Positions 1 through 11,300 are shown, counted from the stretch's first letter. The stretch is 64,000 nt of DNA from Erythrobacter colymbi (GCF_002155685.1 NZ_MUYK01000004.1:1-64000), one strand, 5' to 3'. Numbers and translations are program-made. The notes: a model not told the origin generated them from the sequence alone.

Positions 1-2
1 CC

Positions 3-3000
3 TCAGAACACGACGTGCAGGGTAGCTTTTGCGCTGTGGTCCTGGAGTGTGGAGCCGATGAGGCCGGAGTATCCGAGGGCGAGGCCGACGTTGTCGCCGA
101 GGTCGAAGTCGGCTTCGAGGCGGGCGGCCAGCGCCACGTCGTCGAGCTGGACGCCGCTCACTGCGAACGCCTGCTGCGGTGCGGCGGCGAGCGCGAGGGT
201 TGCTTGCGGGTCGCGGTCGCCGAGCTGCGCGCGGGCGGCGAGCGTGCCGGTCAGGCGCACCCCCTTGCCCGCGGGCACGATCGCATCGAGCCCGCCGGTG
301 AGCGAGCCGGTGCTGTAGCTCTGTGCGCGCATGTCGAGCGCGGCGGCTCCGCCGGTCTCGCGCAGCGCGTCGAGCTTGAAGCTCCCGATCGCCCCGCTCA
401 CGAACGGCCGGATCGTGCTCTTGCCCGCCGGGATCGTCCACGCGATCTCGGCGAAGGCCTGGCGCGCATCGCCCGTCGTGCGGCCCGCCAGCGTCTCGGT
501 AAACCCGGGCAGGTCGATGTTGCGCGAGCCTTCCAGATCGACCGCGGCGAGGTAGCCGCCCACCGCCGCGCTGAACGCGCCCGTGGTGAGCGAGGCATAG
601 GCCCCGCCGCCCGACTGGCGCACCTCGGCCGAGGAGCCGAGCCGGTCGATCGTCACGTCGCTGGTGACGTGGAACCCGAAGGCCCCGATCCGCCAGCTGC
701 CGCTCTCGCTCGCGCGGCCATAGTCGAGCCCGGTCGCAAAGCCGCCGCGGTCGCTGTCGAACGCAGAGGCATTGCCGTCGCTGTCACCATTGCCCCAGCC
801 GCCGAACAGCTGGCCCCATGCGCCAAGCCCGCTCGCCGCCTCGGGCGCATCGCGCCCTGCCGCCGCCACGCTCGCCGCACGGCCGAGCACCGCCTCGCGC
901 AGCAACCGCTCCTGCTCGATCCCCACGCCCGCCGCGGTCGCATAGACCTCGCCCGAGAGCTGGTCGAAGGCACCCGGCAGCTGGGCGGCCGGCAGGATGT
1001 AGATGTTGAACAGCGGCTGCGGGTTGTAGCCCGCCGCCACCGCGCCATCGATGCGGCTCACCACCGAACGCTGGTTGGCGGTCAGCGCCGTGGTCCCGCC
1101 GACGATGTTGGCGAGGGTGTTGGGCGCGAACCGCAGGCGCACCTGCGTGCCGGTATAGACCAGTTCGGGCCGGTAGATGATCCCGAACCCGGTCAGCCCG
1201 GTGGCATTGGCGAAGGTCCCGGTCCGCCCGCCATCGGCCTGCAGCACCACGATCTCGGAGTTGAACACGTGGGCATTGGCACCGCTGAGGTTGGTGAACG
1301 CCGCCGTGCCGTTGATGCTCGCCGTGCCGGTCGCCAGGATCAGGTCCGAAGGCGCGCCTGCGGCGATCTCGTAGACCACCGTGCTGCCCGCCTGGAGCGT
1401 GACGTTGCCCGCCACCCCGAGCGTGCCCGGGCTGGTGCCCGGCGCGATCGTGGAGCCGCTCTGCGCGATCAGCCCGCCGATCACCCCGGTGCCCGACAGC
1501 CTTGCGCCGCTCTGCACCGTCACCACCGAGCGCGCGAGGCCGCCGTTGACCCGCAGCTCGCCCACCCGCACCGTGCTCGCGCCGGTGAAGCCGTTGCTGT
1601 TGCCGGTGAGGGTGAGGAGCCCTGCGCCGGTCTTCTCGAACAGGCCCGTGCCCGCCAGCGATCCGGCGAAGGTGCCGGCCGCGCCTTGCGCGAACTCGAG
1701 CGTGCCATTGGCGTTGAGCTGGATCAGACCCTGGAGCGAGGTGGTGGTGCCCACCAGGCGCCCGCGGTTGACCAGCGTGCCGCCGCTGTAGCTGTTGGCG
1801 CCGGTCAGCGTGGTCGTGCCGGTGCCGTCCTGCACCACCACGCCGGTCCCGCTGATCACGCTCGCCAGCGTATAGGCATTGCTGCGGCTCACCACCAGCG
1901 CGCCGTTGTTGACCACCGGGCCGACGATCGAACCCGTGGTCCCGTTCTCGCCCAGCTGGAGCGCGCCTTCCGCGATCGTGGTCCCGCCGGTGTAGGTGTT
2001 GGCTCCGGTCAGGGTGAAGCGGGTCGCCCCGGTCTTCACCAGGCTGCCCGCGCCGCTGATCACGCCCGCGAAGGTCGTGTTGAGCAGCGCGCTGCCCACG
2101 GTCAGCTCGCCCGTGCCCAGCGCCACGCTGCCCGCGCCGCTCAGCGCGCCGAGGCTCGTGTCGAACCCGGCCAGGTCGAGGCTGCCGGCGGCGGTCTGGC
2201 TGAAGGTGGTGATCCCGCTCGTGGTCCCGGTCAGGGTGATCGTCCCGCTGTTGGTCACGAAGCCGTTCACCGCGCCGCGCAGCTGCGCCGTGCCGCTGTT
2301 GTCGAGCCCGGTGCCGATGGTCCCGCTCGAGACCAGCGTCCCGGCATTGTTCACGCCGCCCGCGATCGTGCCGATATTGGTCGCGCTCGCGCCCGCCGCA
2401 TTGGCCAGCGCGCCCGCGATGGTGCCGGCGTTGAACAGGCTCGCGCGGTTGCTCACGCCCCCGGCGATCCGCCCGCCGCTGGCCAGCTGCAGGCCGCCTT
2501 CCTCGATGAAGGTCGTGCCGGTGTAGGTGTTCACCCCGGTCAGGGTCAGCGTGCCGCCGCCGGTCTTGACCAGCCCGCCCGTGCCCTCGATCACGCCCTC
2601 GAAGCGCGTGGTCAGGTCGTTCGCGCCCACCGTGAGGGACGCCGTGCCGAGCCGGATCGTGCCCTCGCCCGCAAGGCTGCCCATCGCGGCGTTGAAGCCC
2701 GCCAGATCGAAGCTGCCGGTCGCGGTCTGGATGAACTGGCCGGCATAGACCGTCTCGCCGATGCTGGTGATGGTCCCGGTGTTGAAGGTGGTCCCCTCGA
2801 TCCGCCCGGCGATCTGCGCCGTGCCATTGTTGCCGAGGTTGCGCAGCAGGCGACCGTCGACCACCAGGTTGGCGTTGTTCACCACCGAGCCGGTGAGGGT
2901 CCCGCCCGCCAGCACCAGCGTGCCGCCGTTGACCTCGGTCAGCCCGCCATAGGTCTGGGTGCCGGTCAGGATCTGGGTGCTCGCCCCGACCTTGACCACC

Positions 3001-6000
3001 CCGCCCCCGGCCGAGATCACCCCGCCGAAGGTGGTCGTGCCCGAGCCCGTGCCGATGGTCAGCAACCCGCCCGCACCCAGGTTCACCGAACCGGCGCCCG
3101 CAAGGCTCGCAATGCTGGTCGCAAACCCGCCGAGGTTGAAAACACCCCCCGCCGTCTGAACCACCGCACCAATCCCCGTGGTCACACCGGTCAGCTCAAG
3201 CGTCCCGCTGTTGTTCACAAACCCGTTCAGCGCCCCGCGAACCTCCGCCGATCCGCTGTTCTGCAAACCAACGCCAATCGTGCCCGTCGAGGAGAAGGCG
3301 CCGCGATTGATGACACCCCCCGCGATCGTGCCGCTGTTGGTTGCCGTGCCAGCCGCGCTGTTGAACAGCCGCCCCTCGATCGTGCCCGCATTGCGCAACG
3401 TCGCGGAATTGTCCGCTCCGCCGCTGCCGATCCGGCCACTTGCCGTCACCACCAGCGTGCCCGCATTCACCGAGGTCGACCCGCCAAAGGTGTTGCCGCC
3501 GCTCAGCGTCAGAGTGCCGGTGCCGGTCTTTTCGATGCTGCCGAACGCACCCGAGATCACGCCCGTGACGAGAATGTCACCGGCTCCGAGGAAGCCGAGC
3601 GGGCTGTTCCCGAGGGCAATGTTACCGAGAGTCAGCTGACCGGCATCGCTGCCGATCCGGCTCGCCACACTCAGGCTGATCGGGCCGAGGAAGCTGTTGT
3701 TGCCCGAAAGGTTGCGCAGCGCGCCCGCGCCGCCCACGCCGATCCAGGAGAGGTTCAGCGCCTCGTCGGAGATCGTGATCCCGCCTTGCAGCGCCAGTGT
3801 CGCGTCCACCGCGACGGTCGTGCCCCCCGCCGCGCTGCCAAGCGCGGTGTTGCTCGCCGCAATCAGCGTCCCGGCGAGCACCACGGTGCTGCCGCTGTAG
3901 GTGTTGAGCCCCGTCAGCGTCAGCGTGCCGGCCCCGGTCTTGGTGAGCGAGCCGCTGCCCGAGATCGCCGCGTTGATCGTCGCGCCGACGCCGGTCGCGG
4001 TGTCGATCCCGGTCGGGCCGGTGAGCGCGAGACCCGCAGCCGCATCGGCCCCGTTGATCACATAGCCGTCGGTGCGGAAACTGAGACCGCTGGGCGACAG
4101 CGTCTCGCCCGCCGCGATCGTTACCGTCCCCGCCGTGCCGGCGAAGACCGCGAGCGCGCCGTTGCCCGCCCACGGCCCGCTGACAGTGGCATTGGCATTG
4201 CTGAAGTTCCCGCCGCCAAGGCTCCAAGTGCCGCTGCCGCCCTCGACCGCGCCGGTCGCGGCGAGGGTCGAGCCGTTCCACCACACCATGTCGGCGATGG
4301 CGGCGGTGTTGAGCAGCAATGCGCCGCTCCCCACCGCGAGGTTGCCGAGGAACCCGCCGCCGATCGGATCGAGGATCATGTTGCCGAGTGCGCCGCTCAG
4401 CGAGCCGAAGGTGAACAGCGTGAACTGCCCCGACCCGAAGCCCGCGCCGCGCACGATCCGGATCGTGCCGCCATTGAGCGCGAGATTGCCCCCCACGGCG
4501 ACAAGGTCGTTGTTCGCGCCGCCCACGACGCCCGCCTCGCCCAGTTCGAAGGTCGAGGTCGATCCGGCGTTCAGATCGAGATCGCCTGCGATGGTGAGCG
4601 TCCCCGGGCTGTTGCCCGCAGCAAGCGTGCCGCCATCACCGATGGTGACATTGCCGCCGAGCGTGCCGCTCCCGCCCAGCGTGCCCGTGCCGCTGACACT
4701 GATGTCCCCGCCGAGTGTGCCGTTCACCAGCAAGGTGCCGCCGGTGATCTCCGTGGTGCCGGTAAAGCCGTCGCTCGCCCCCGTGAGGTTGGTCGTGCCC
4801 GCCAGATGCAGCAGCGAGCCGAGACCCGAAATTGTCGAGGCCAGCTCGAAATCGGTCGAGGTGTGGTTGAACAGGATCGTGCCCGTGCCGGCGCCGAAGG
4901 TGATGGTCGGCGCTTCGAGCACGCCTGCGCCCACCGCAGGATCACCCTCTGCCGCGCCGAAGATCAGCGTACCGGTACCGGACGCGAATCGCCCGATCGT
5001 CAATGTCGGGGCGGCCGCGACCCCGCCTTCGGCCAGCGTCAGCGTGCCTTCGCCCCGGTCACCGACGGTCAGGAACCTTGTCGCTTCGAGGCGACTGCCG
5101 ACGCCCCTCACCTCCACCGATCCGGATGAACCGCTGTTGGCACCAGCCGAGCCGAAGCCGGTTGCGACTACGCCGCCATCCGCGATCGTCAACTTGCCCT
5201 TGCCCGAGATGCCCACGCCGAGCCCGGACATCTCCCAGCGACTGCCCTCACCCGTGACTGTGCCGACGCTGCCGGGGCCCGATCCCGAATCGACCGAACC
5301 CTGAAGGCTGGTCGTGACCACGCCTCCGTCCGCGATCATCAACGAAGCCGAGCCAAGCCCGCCCGCAAACAGAAAATTGGAATTCCATCGGCTACCTTGG
5401 CCCGTGATCGTGACACTGCCGGTCGTGAGTGCGTCCCGGGCGATGACGGCGGTAATAGTGTTGACCCGTCCCCCAGACTCGACACGGAGCGACGTACCCT
5501 CGAGCAAACCTCCGATATCAAGGCTCTCGCCCAGATCCAGGAGCCCGGTAATCAGCACACTGCCTCCGGATACCAGGTGCGGCTCCGAGAAGGTCCGGCC
5601 CCCTCTCAACGTACCTGCTACCGTTCCGCCGCTGAGAACGATTCTTCTGGTCACACCCACGTTCACAGTCGCCCCGGCTTCAATCGTGCCGCCGGTCTGG
5701 GTGTAACCGCCGGAGACCTCGAGCGCGCTGCCGGCGCTGCCGGCGATGCTGCCGCTCGACAGGGTGACGTTCGTCGCAGTGTTGGTGAAGCCGCGCAGGT
5801 CGAGCGTGCCGCCCGCGATTTCCAGCGCCGACCGGCCGGACAGCGCGCTCGCCGATCCCAGTGCCAGCGTGCCGCCCTCGACCCGGAACGTGCCTCTGGT
5901 GGTGTTGGCACCCGTCAGCGTCAGCGTCCCGGTGCCGACCTTGGTGAGCGAAACGGACGTCTGAAAGGTGGTTTCGAAAAGCAGCGAGCCCGCGAACGTC

Positions 6001-8168
6001 GTCGACTGGTTGTTGCCGCCGACCTTAAGCGTGGTGTTATTGCCGGTGACAGTTCCCGTACCGGCCAGCGAGCCGATGGTTTCGTCCGAGCCGACGTTGA
6101 AGTTGCCGCCCGTCATCACCACGGCGCCGAAGTCGGAAATGGCTGCCCCTCCCAAAATGCCGAGCCCGCCGCCGTTGATGGTGGTGGTTCCGGTATAGGT
6201 GTTCACGCCCGTGAGGCCGAGCACACCGCCTTCGCCGACCGTCACCCCCCCCGATCCGGACAGGGGGCCTTCGATGAGGGTTGCCCCGCCGCCCCTCACC
6301 GTCAGCAGGTGCCCGGCGTTGTTCACGCCGCCGGTGATCTGGAGAAACGCGTCGGCCCGGATCGTTGCGGCAGAGCCCAGCGTGATGTCGCCCGAAAGGA
6401 TGGTCCAGCCGCTGAGGGTCCACAGCGCGCCGCGATCGCCGACCCCGGTGCCGTTGAGCGTGATGGCGTTGCCATAGGTGACAGGCGGCGATCCGACCCC
6501 GACGTCGAACGCCAGCATCCCCCCGTCTTCGACCACGACACGGCCCGCAGACGCACCAAGCGCCGAAGCGCTCGCTACCCGCAGCGCGCCTTCCTCGATG
6601 GTCGTCCCGCCGCTGTAGGTGTTGGCCCCGGTGAGTGACAGCGTGCCCGGTCCCTTCTGGATCAGCCGTCCAGTGCCGCTGATGGCAGCGCCGACGGTGA
6701 TGCCGTCCAAACGGCTGAACGCCAGCGTGCCGTTGTTGACGATGTTCCCCGCACCGAGGCTGCCGGTCGTCCCGCCGTCGCCGACCTGGAGTGTGCCCGC
6801 GCCGATCGTGGTGGCGCCGGTGTATGTGTTGTCGCCGGTCAGCGTCACCGTGCCAGCCGTCGTCTTGTCGAGCTCGACCGAACCGGCCAGCACGGCCGAA
6901 ACGCTGCCCGCGCGCAGATCGAAGTCGGACTGCGACGTCAGGACGCCGGGGCCGGTGATCGACCCGCCGGTCAGCGTGACGCCGGCAACCTCGCGGTCGG
7001 ACAAAAGTTGCAGCGTGCCGCCATCGACCAGCAGGCCCGCGGCGGAAGAGCCGGTGCCGCCGAGGCGCAGCGTGCCGGCGGACACCTGATAGGTGCCGGT
7101 GAATTCATGCGCCCCGTCGAGCTGGAGATCGAGGTCGGATGCCGCGAGGCGGAAGGTGCCCGCCCCCAGCAGCTTGGCGCTGCTGGTCGCCGTGAAGGAT
7201 GTGCCCACACCGGCCAGCCGCAGGGTCTGGCCGTTCAGATCGAGCACCCCCGTATCGCCGCCCACCAGAGCGCCGATCGTCTCGCTATTGAGCAGCTTCA
7301 CGGTGGCCCCATCAATGGCGAGGATGTTCTGGTCCCCGATCGCGAAGCCGCCTTGCAGCTGGAGCGTGCCCTGGTTGACCTCGATCCGGCGCGCGCCGGT
7401 CGTGGTATTGGCCCCCGCGAGAGTTAGCGTGGCCGCCCCCGACTTGACGAAATAGGTGCTGTTGAAGCCGCCGTTGCCCGTGAACGCGCCCGAGAAGGTG
7501 CCGTCGGCCGATTGATTGACCGTCAACGCCGTCCCGTTGCCGAAGCTGATCGTGCCGCCCCTGCCCGAAAAGGAGCCGATCGTGTCAGAGCGAACCACGT
7601 TCACCAGACCGCCATTGACCGTGAAGGCCGCGGTGTCGGAGAAATTGGAGTTGAAGCTTATCTCGGTGGTGCCGCCGTTGATCGTCGTCGTGCCGGTGAC
7701 GACCCCGTAGTTGAAGAACCGGGCATTGCCGGAGCTCAGGGGGGCAAAAAACACGTTGCCGTTGATGGTCGTGGTGTTGGAGAGAACTGCGTCACGGCCT
7801 CGCACTTCGACGTCGCCGTTCAATGAGCCGTTGAGTGCAATGATAAGCTGCGCGCTGTCCAGCAGCGTGACCCGGGTCGCGGTCAATTGCGCTCTGGCAA
7901 CCAGATTTGCGCGCTCCTGGATCGTGAGAAAGCTAAGGTTGGCCGAGGCGACGTTGAGTGTGACCCGGTCGGTCTGGTCGAGGGTGACAGAGCGATTGTC
8001 GATGGGAACGCCGTCCGGGCTCCAGTTGGCGGCGTCCGACCAGTTCTCGGTGTTGGCACCCCCGTCCCAGCTCTGCGCCGCCGCGGGCGCCGCCATCGCG
8101 AACAGGGCGGGCACGAGCGCGGTGGTGGCGAGCAGCTTGGCGCTGCGGGCTGCGGCGGGCTTGGTCAT
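3..8168 (-). CDS. Giant autotransporter adhesin (type Va secretion)
   Basis: A 2721-residue protein, expected at the cell surface. Residues 1-32 form a Sec signal peptide ending AAPAAAQ. The body is a long beta-helical passenger with many PATR-type repeats of the form GTLTLTGANTYSGGTT. Residues about 880-1070 instead carry repeats of the T5SS/PEP-CTERM type (G-x-GS-x-W, then L-x-VG...G-x-L-x-I...GG-x-V). From about residue 2445 to the C-terminal Phe lies an autotransporter beta-barrel starting near AWGQLFGG; a terminal aromatic residue is typical of outer-membrane barrels. The family exports its own passenger through the barrel, usually for adhesion or aggregation; the ligand here is unknown. 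The ATG at 8168 follows a GGGGAAG ribosome-binding site. The gene ends at the window's left edge with its stop codon intact. Confidence 0.93.
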   Translation of the reverse strand: MTKPAAARSAKLLATTALVPALFAMAAPAAAQSWDGGANTENWSDAANWSPDGVPIDNRSVTLDQTDRVTLNVASANLSFLTIQERANLVARAQLTATRVTLLDSAQLIIALNGSLNGDVEVRGRDAVLSNTTTINGNVFFAPLSSGNARFFNYGVVTGTTTINGGTTEISFNSNFSDTAAFTVNGGLVNVVRSDTIGSFSGRGGTISFGNGTALTVNQSADGTFSGAFTGNGGFNSTYFVKSGAATLTLAGANTTTGARRIEVNQGTLQLQGGFAIGDQNILAIDGATVKLLNSETIGALVGGDTGVLDLNGQTLRLAGVGTSFTATSSAKLLGAGTFRLAASDLDLQLDGAHEFTGTYQVSAGTLRLGGTGSSAAGLLVDGGTLQLLSDREVAGVTLTGGSITGPGVLTSQSDFDLRAGSVSAVLAGSVELDKTTAGTVTLTGDNTYTGATTIGAGTLQVGDGGTTGSLGAGNIVNNGTLAFSRLDGITVGAAISGTGRLIQKGPGTLSLTGANTYSGGTTIEEGALRVASASALGASAGRVVVEDGGMLAFDVGVGSPPVTYGNAITLNGTGVGDRGALWTLSGWTILSGDITLGSAATIRADAFLQITGGVNNAGHLLTVRGGGATLIEGPLSGSGGVTVGEGGVLGLTGVNTYTGTTTINGGGLGILGGAAISDFGAVVMTGGNFNVGSDETIGSLAGTGTVTGNNTTLKVGGNNQSTTFAGSLLFETTFQTSVSLTKVGTGTLTLTGANTTRGTFRVEGGTLALGSASALSGRSALEIAGGTLDLRGFTNTATNVTLSSGSIAGSAGSALEVSGGYTQTGGTIEAGATVNVGVTRRIVLSGGTVAGTLRGGRTFSEPHLVSGGSVLITGLLDLGESLDIGGLLEGTSLRVESGGRVNTITAVIARDALTTGSVTITGQGSRWNSNFLFAGGLGSASLMIADGGVVTTSLQGSVDSGSGPGSVGTVTGEGSRWEMSGLGVGISGKGKLTIADGGVVATGFGSAGANSGSSGSVEVRGVGSRLEATRFLTVGDRGEGTLTLAEGGVAAAPTLTIGRFASGTGTLIFGAAEGDPAVGAGVLEAPTITFGAGTGTILFNHTSTDFELASTISGLGSLLHLAGTTNLTGASDGFTGTTEITGGTLLVNGTLGGDISVSGTGTLGGSGTLGGNVTIGDGGTLAAGNSPGTLTIAGDLDLNAGSTSTFELGEAGVVGGANNDLVAVGGNLALNGGTIRIVRGAGFGSGQFTLFTFGSLSGALGNMILDPIGGGFLGNLAVGSGALLLNTAAIADMVWWNGSTLAATGAVEGGSGTWSLGGGNFSNANATVSGPWAGNGALAVFAGTAGTVTIAAGETLSPSGLSFRTDGYVINGADAAAGLALTGPTGIDTATGVGATINAAISGSGSLTKTGAGTLTLTGLNTYSGSTVVLAGTLIAASNTALGSAAGGTTVAVDATLALQGGITISDEALNLSWIGVGGAGALRNLSGNNSFLGPISLSVASRIGSDAGQLTLGNIALGNSPLGFLGAGDILVTGVISGAFGSIEKTGTGTLTLSGGNTFGGSTSVNAGTLVVTASGRIGSGGADNSATLRNAGTIEGRLFNSAAGTATNSGTIAGGVINRGAFSSTGTIGVGLQNSGSAEVRGALNGFVNNSGTLELTGVTTGIGAVVQTAGGVFNLGGFATSIASLAGAGSVNLGAGGLLTIGTGSGTTTFGGVISAGGGVVKVGASTQILTGTQTYGGLTEVNGGTLVLAGGTLTGSVVNNANLVVDGRLLRNLGNNGTAQIAGRIEGTTFNTGTITSIGETVYAGQFIQTATGSFDLAGFNAAMGSLAGEGTIRLGTASLTVGANDLTTRFEGVIEGTGGLVKTGGGTLTLTGVNTYTGTTFIEEGGLQLASGGRIAGGVSNRASLFNAGTIAGALANAAGASATNIGTIAGGVNNAGTLVSSGTIGTGLDNSGTAQLRGAVNGFVTNSGTITLTGTTSGITTFSQTAAGSLDLAGFDTSLGALSGAGSVALGTGELTVGSALLNTTFAGVISGAGSLVKTGATRFTLTGANTYTGGTTIAEGALQLGENGTTGSIVGPVVNNGALVVSRSNAYTLASVISGTGVVVQDGTGTTTLTGANSYSGGTLVNRGRLVGTTTSLQGLIQLNANGTLEFAQGAAGTFAGSLAGTGLFEKTGAGLLTLTGNSNGFTGASTVRVGELRVNGGLARSVVTVQSGARLSGTGVIGGLIAQSGSTIAPGTSPGTLGVAGNVTLQAGSTVVYEIAAGAPSDLILATGTASINGTAAFTNLSGANAHVFNSEIVVLQADGGRTGTFANATGLTGFGIIYRPELVYTGTQVRLRFAPNTLANIVGGTTALTANQRSVVSRIDGAVAAGYNPQPLFNIYILPAAQLPGAFDQLSGEVYATAAGVGIEQERLLREAVLGRAASVAAAGRDAPEAASGLGAWGQLFGGWGNGDSDGNASAFDSDRGGFATGLDYGRASESGSWRIGAFGFHVTSDVTIDRLGSSAEVRQSGGGAYASLTTGAFSAAVGGYLAAVDLEGSRNIDLPGFTETLAGRTTGDARQAFAEIAWTIPAGKSTIRPFVSGAIGSFKLDALRETGGAAALDMRAQSYSTGSLTGGLDAIVPAGKGVRLTGTLAARAQLGDRDPQATLALAAAPQQAFAVSGVQLDDVALAARLEADFDLGDNVGLALGYSGLIGSTLQDHSAKATLHVVF

Positions 8169-8185
8169 GGCATCTTCCCCAATCA

Positions 8186-8267
8186 GTCACACGGTGACCG
8201 GCCTTCCGCGACGGGAAGGCCGCTTGATGGGGCAGCTATCTATACCATCCTGACGGCAACCGTCAGG
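8186..8267 (-). promoter_or_regulatory. Triple-hairpin leader upstream of the autotransporter
   Basis: Three inverted repeats lie between the TonB receptor stop and the autotransporter start. They are GTCAC/GTGAC (8186-8198), CGGCCTTCC/GGAAGGCCG (8199-8222, perfect 9-base arms) and CCTGACGG/CCGTCAGG (8249-8267, perfect 8-base arms, 3-base loop). None is followed on the minus strand by a T-run, so they are poor classical terminators. They could be an attenuating 5' leader, operator sites, or a Rho-type gene end for the receptor. Confidence 0.5.
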
Positions 8268-8323
8268 CAATCCGTCTCACATCATTTGGCATATAGTCTC
8301 ACGCCAGCCGCCGCCGCGCGGGG

Positions 8324-11300
8324 TCAGAAACGGTAGGCGAGGCCGAACTGGAACTGCCGCGGCGGGCCGGCATTGCGCTGCACGAAGGGCACGCCCCCGC
8401 CGAACTGGATCTGGTTCGAGGTCGTCGCCGCATTGGCAAAGCCGCTTTCGTTGTTGGCGTTGAAGAGGTTGAACACATCCGCACTCGCCTCGAGCTTGCC
8501 GCCCGCGACCGGCAGGGCATAGCGCACCCCGATATCGACGCTCGCCGACCACGGCAGGCGGGCGGAATTGCGGCGCTCACCCGGGTAGCGGTCGGAATTG
8601 CCGAGGTAGTTCTCGCCGAAGCTCGCGCCGTCGCCGTTCAGATCCTGCGTGCCGAAAATCCGCGCATCGGGGACGAGGTTGACCGGCTGGCCCGACTGGA
8701 ACAGGCCCGCTGCGGTCAGCGTCAGGCCGTCCACCGGATAGAGATAGCCCACCGCCGAGATCACGTGGCGGCGATCATTGGCAGACGGCCCCCACTCGCT
8801 CGCGAAGTCGTTGCTGTTGGCGGCGCGGAAGTTGATGTCGTCGGTGTCGTTCCTGAGGCGTGACAGCGTGTAGCTGAGGCGGAAGGCGTAATCGTCCTCG
8901 CCCCGCAGCTTGGTCGCTTGCAGGATCAGGGCGAGATACTCGCTCTCCCCCGCCGTTTCCGAAACGGTGATCTGCCGCGCCCCGCCCGCCACCAAGGGGA
9001 TCGGCCGCGAGGCATCAGCGGCGGCCTGCGAGCGCACCAGTCCGAGGCTCTGGGCCAGCGCGAACCGCGCCGCATTGTCCGGCAGCGCGCGCAGGGCGGC
9101 GATGTTGGCGGGGGTGAGGTTCGCCAAATTGGGCGAGAACGGCGCAGGCGCGTTGAGATCGCGCAGCCGCACGAGGTTGTGCGAGCGGCTGTAGAGCGCA
9201 TCGACCGACAGGGTCAGCGTGTCCGCCGCCTGATACTGGTAGCCGCCGCTCACCTGCACGCTCCACGGATTGTCATAGCCCGTGGGGCTGAGAATGCGCC
9301 CCTCGCCCAGCGTCGCGGTGCTCCGCAGCGCCTGCACCTGCGCCGGCGTCGGGCAGGCCGAGACCGTGGCACAGGGCGGCGCGACCGTGAGGTTCCCGTC
9401 GAAGGTGATGTCGCCGAGGTCCACGCCCGCAGGGATGCTCCCCCTCGCCTGCAATTGCGCGAGCTGGCTCAGGAACCCCGCCGAGGTGGTGTTGCGCTGG
9501 AGCGCGTCGGAGATCACGGCATAGCTCAGCTTGCCGGTGAAGATCCCCGCCCCGAACCGCACCGAAGACCGCGCATCGGGCTGCCAGTTGAGCGCGAAGC
9601 GCGGCGCGATGTTGTCGGTATCGCCCTTCCCCGCTCCCCGCTCGGTCAGGGTGTCGTAGTCCCAGCGCAGGCCGAGGGTGGCGGTAAGATTGGGCGAAAG
9701 CTCCCACGCATCTTCCAGATAAAGCGCGATCAGCGTCTGCGATGTGCCGAAGCTCTGCGGGCGCAATTCAACCGCGTAGTTCGCCACCGCCGGATTGAGC
9801 GCCAGCACGTCCTGCGCGGTGAGCGCGAGGCCCCGGCCTGCAAGGCTCGCCAGCTGCGCATTCGTCAGATCGACGGTGTAATTGCCGTTCGGGTTCCCCC
9901 CGCCCAGCAGCGCGAAGTCCGAGGCGATCACGTCCACGCCTGCGCTCAACCGGTGCGCGCCGATGTCGCGGCTGAGGCGGTGGGTGGTCTGCCAGGTCTC
10001 CTCCAGACTGTCGAAGACATAGCCCGGATTGCCGACTACGCCCGCGACCAGTCCCGAAGGCGCGCGCACCACCACCTGCGGCCCGGGCGCGCCGGTCGCC
10101 TCGCCATAGTCCCAGCGGAAGCGGCTGTATTGCAGCGCGCCGTCATAGCTCCAGACCGATCCGGCATAGCTCGCGCTGGCGGCGACCAGTGTCGAGAACC
10201 TGTCCTGCCGCGATGCGGCCGAGGGGAAGGTCGCATTTCCCCCGCCCAGCGCCCCGCCCGGCCGGTCGATGGTGACGCGGCCGATATTGCCGCGCAGGCT
10301 CACCGTCCAGTCGTCGGTCAGGCGATGGTCGAGCCGGAGCGAGCCGAGGTGGAAGCGGTTGTTCCCCGTCACCGTATCGACCACGCCGAGCAGCGGCGCA
10401 TCGACGATCTGGGTGTTGCGATCGGCTGTGAATTCGTAGTTCGCGTAAAGGAACGTCCGGTCGCGCTTCAGCGCGCCGCCGGCGGCAAAGCCCGCCTGAT
10501 AGCGTTCGAAACTCTCGCCGACGGGGTTGCCCGACAGGTCGCGGCGCGGGAAGGGGGAGGGGGAATCCAGCGGCCTGCCGGGCCTGATCAGGCTATAGAC
10601 CTCGCCGGTGAAGTCGTTGCTGCCGGACGGGGTCGTATAATTAACTATACCATTGGCGGTGCGCCCGTAAGCCGCCGAGTAGGAATTCGCCAGCACCGTC
10701 ACCTCGCGGGTGAAGCCCAGCGGCACGGGGAATTTGATCCCGCCCAGAAAGTTCTCGTTATTGTCGAGCCCGTCGATCAGGTAGTTCGTATCGAGGCCGT
10801 TCGAGCCGTTGATCGCAATCGAAGGCGCTTCGGGGAAGAACCCGGTCGAGGGCACCACGTTGGGCAGGCGGATCAGCGCGCCCAGCACGTCGCGGCCCTC
10901 GATCGGCAGGGCGACCAGCTGTTCGCGGCCCAGCGACGCGGAAATCTCGGCATTGCTGGTGTTGAGCCCGGTGATCGCGCGCGCAGCGGTGACGACGATG
11001 CCCGCCTCGCCCGCGGGCTGGAGCTGGAGGATCACGCTGCGGGTGAAGTTCGATCGCAGCGCGATGGCCTGCGCGGCGAGCGGCTCGAAGCCCGGCGCGG
11101 CGGGCACGGCGACGCGGTATTCGCCCGCGGTGCTCACCCCGTCGAGCCGGACGGTGCCGCGTGCGTCGGTCGTCAGCGTGCGGGACAGACCGATGGCGGC
11201 GTTCTCGACCACGACTTCGGCCCCGCTCACCGGCGCGCCTTGCGGATCGACCACGGTGATCGCGATCCCCGCCTGCTGCGCCTGCGCCGCCGGGGCGACG

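Noticed and set aside
15..5129. A 1704-codon open frame on the + strand opposite the autotransporter
   Set aside because: It is rich in Arg, Ala, Gly and Pro with no domain, signal or ribosome-binding site. Repetitive GC-rich coding on the other strand explains it.
10628..10656. AT-rich TATAATTAACTATA stretch suggesting a promoter
   Set aside because: It lies inside the well-supported TonB receptor coding region and encodes conserved plug residues (GIVNYTTPSG).
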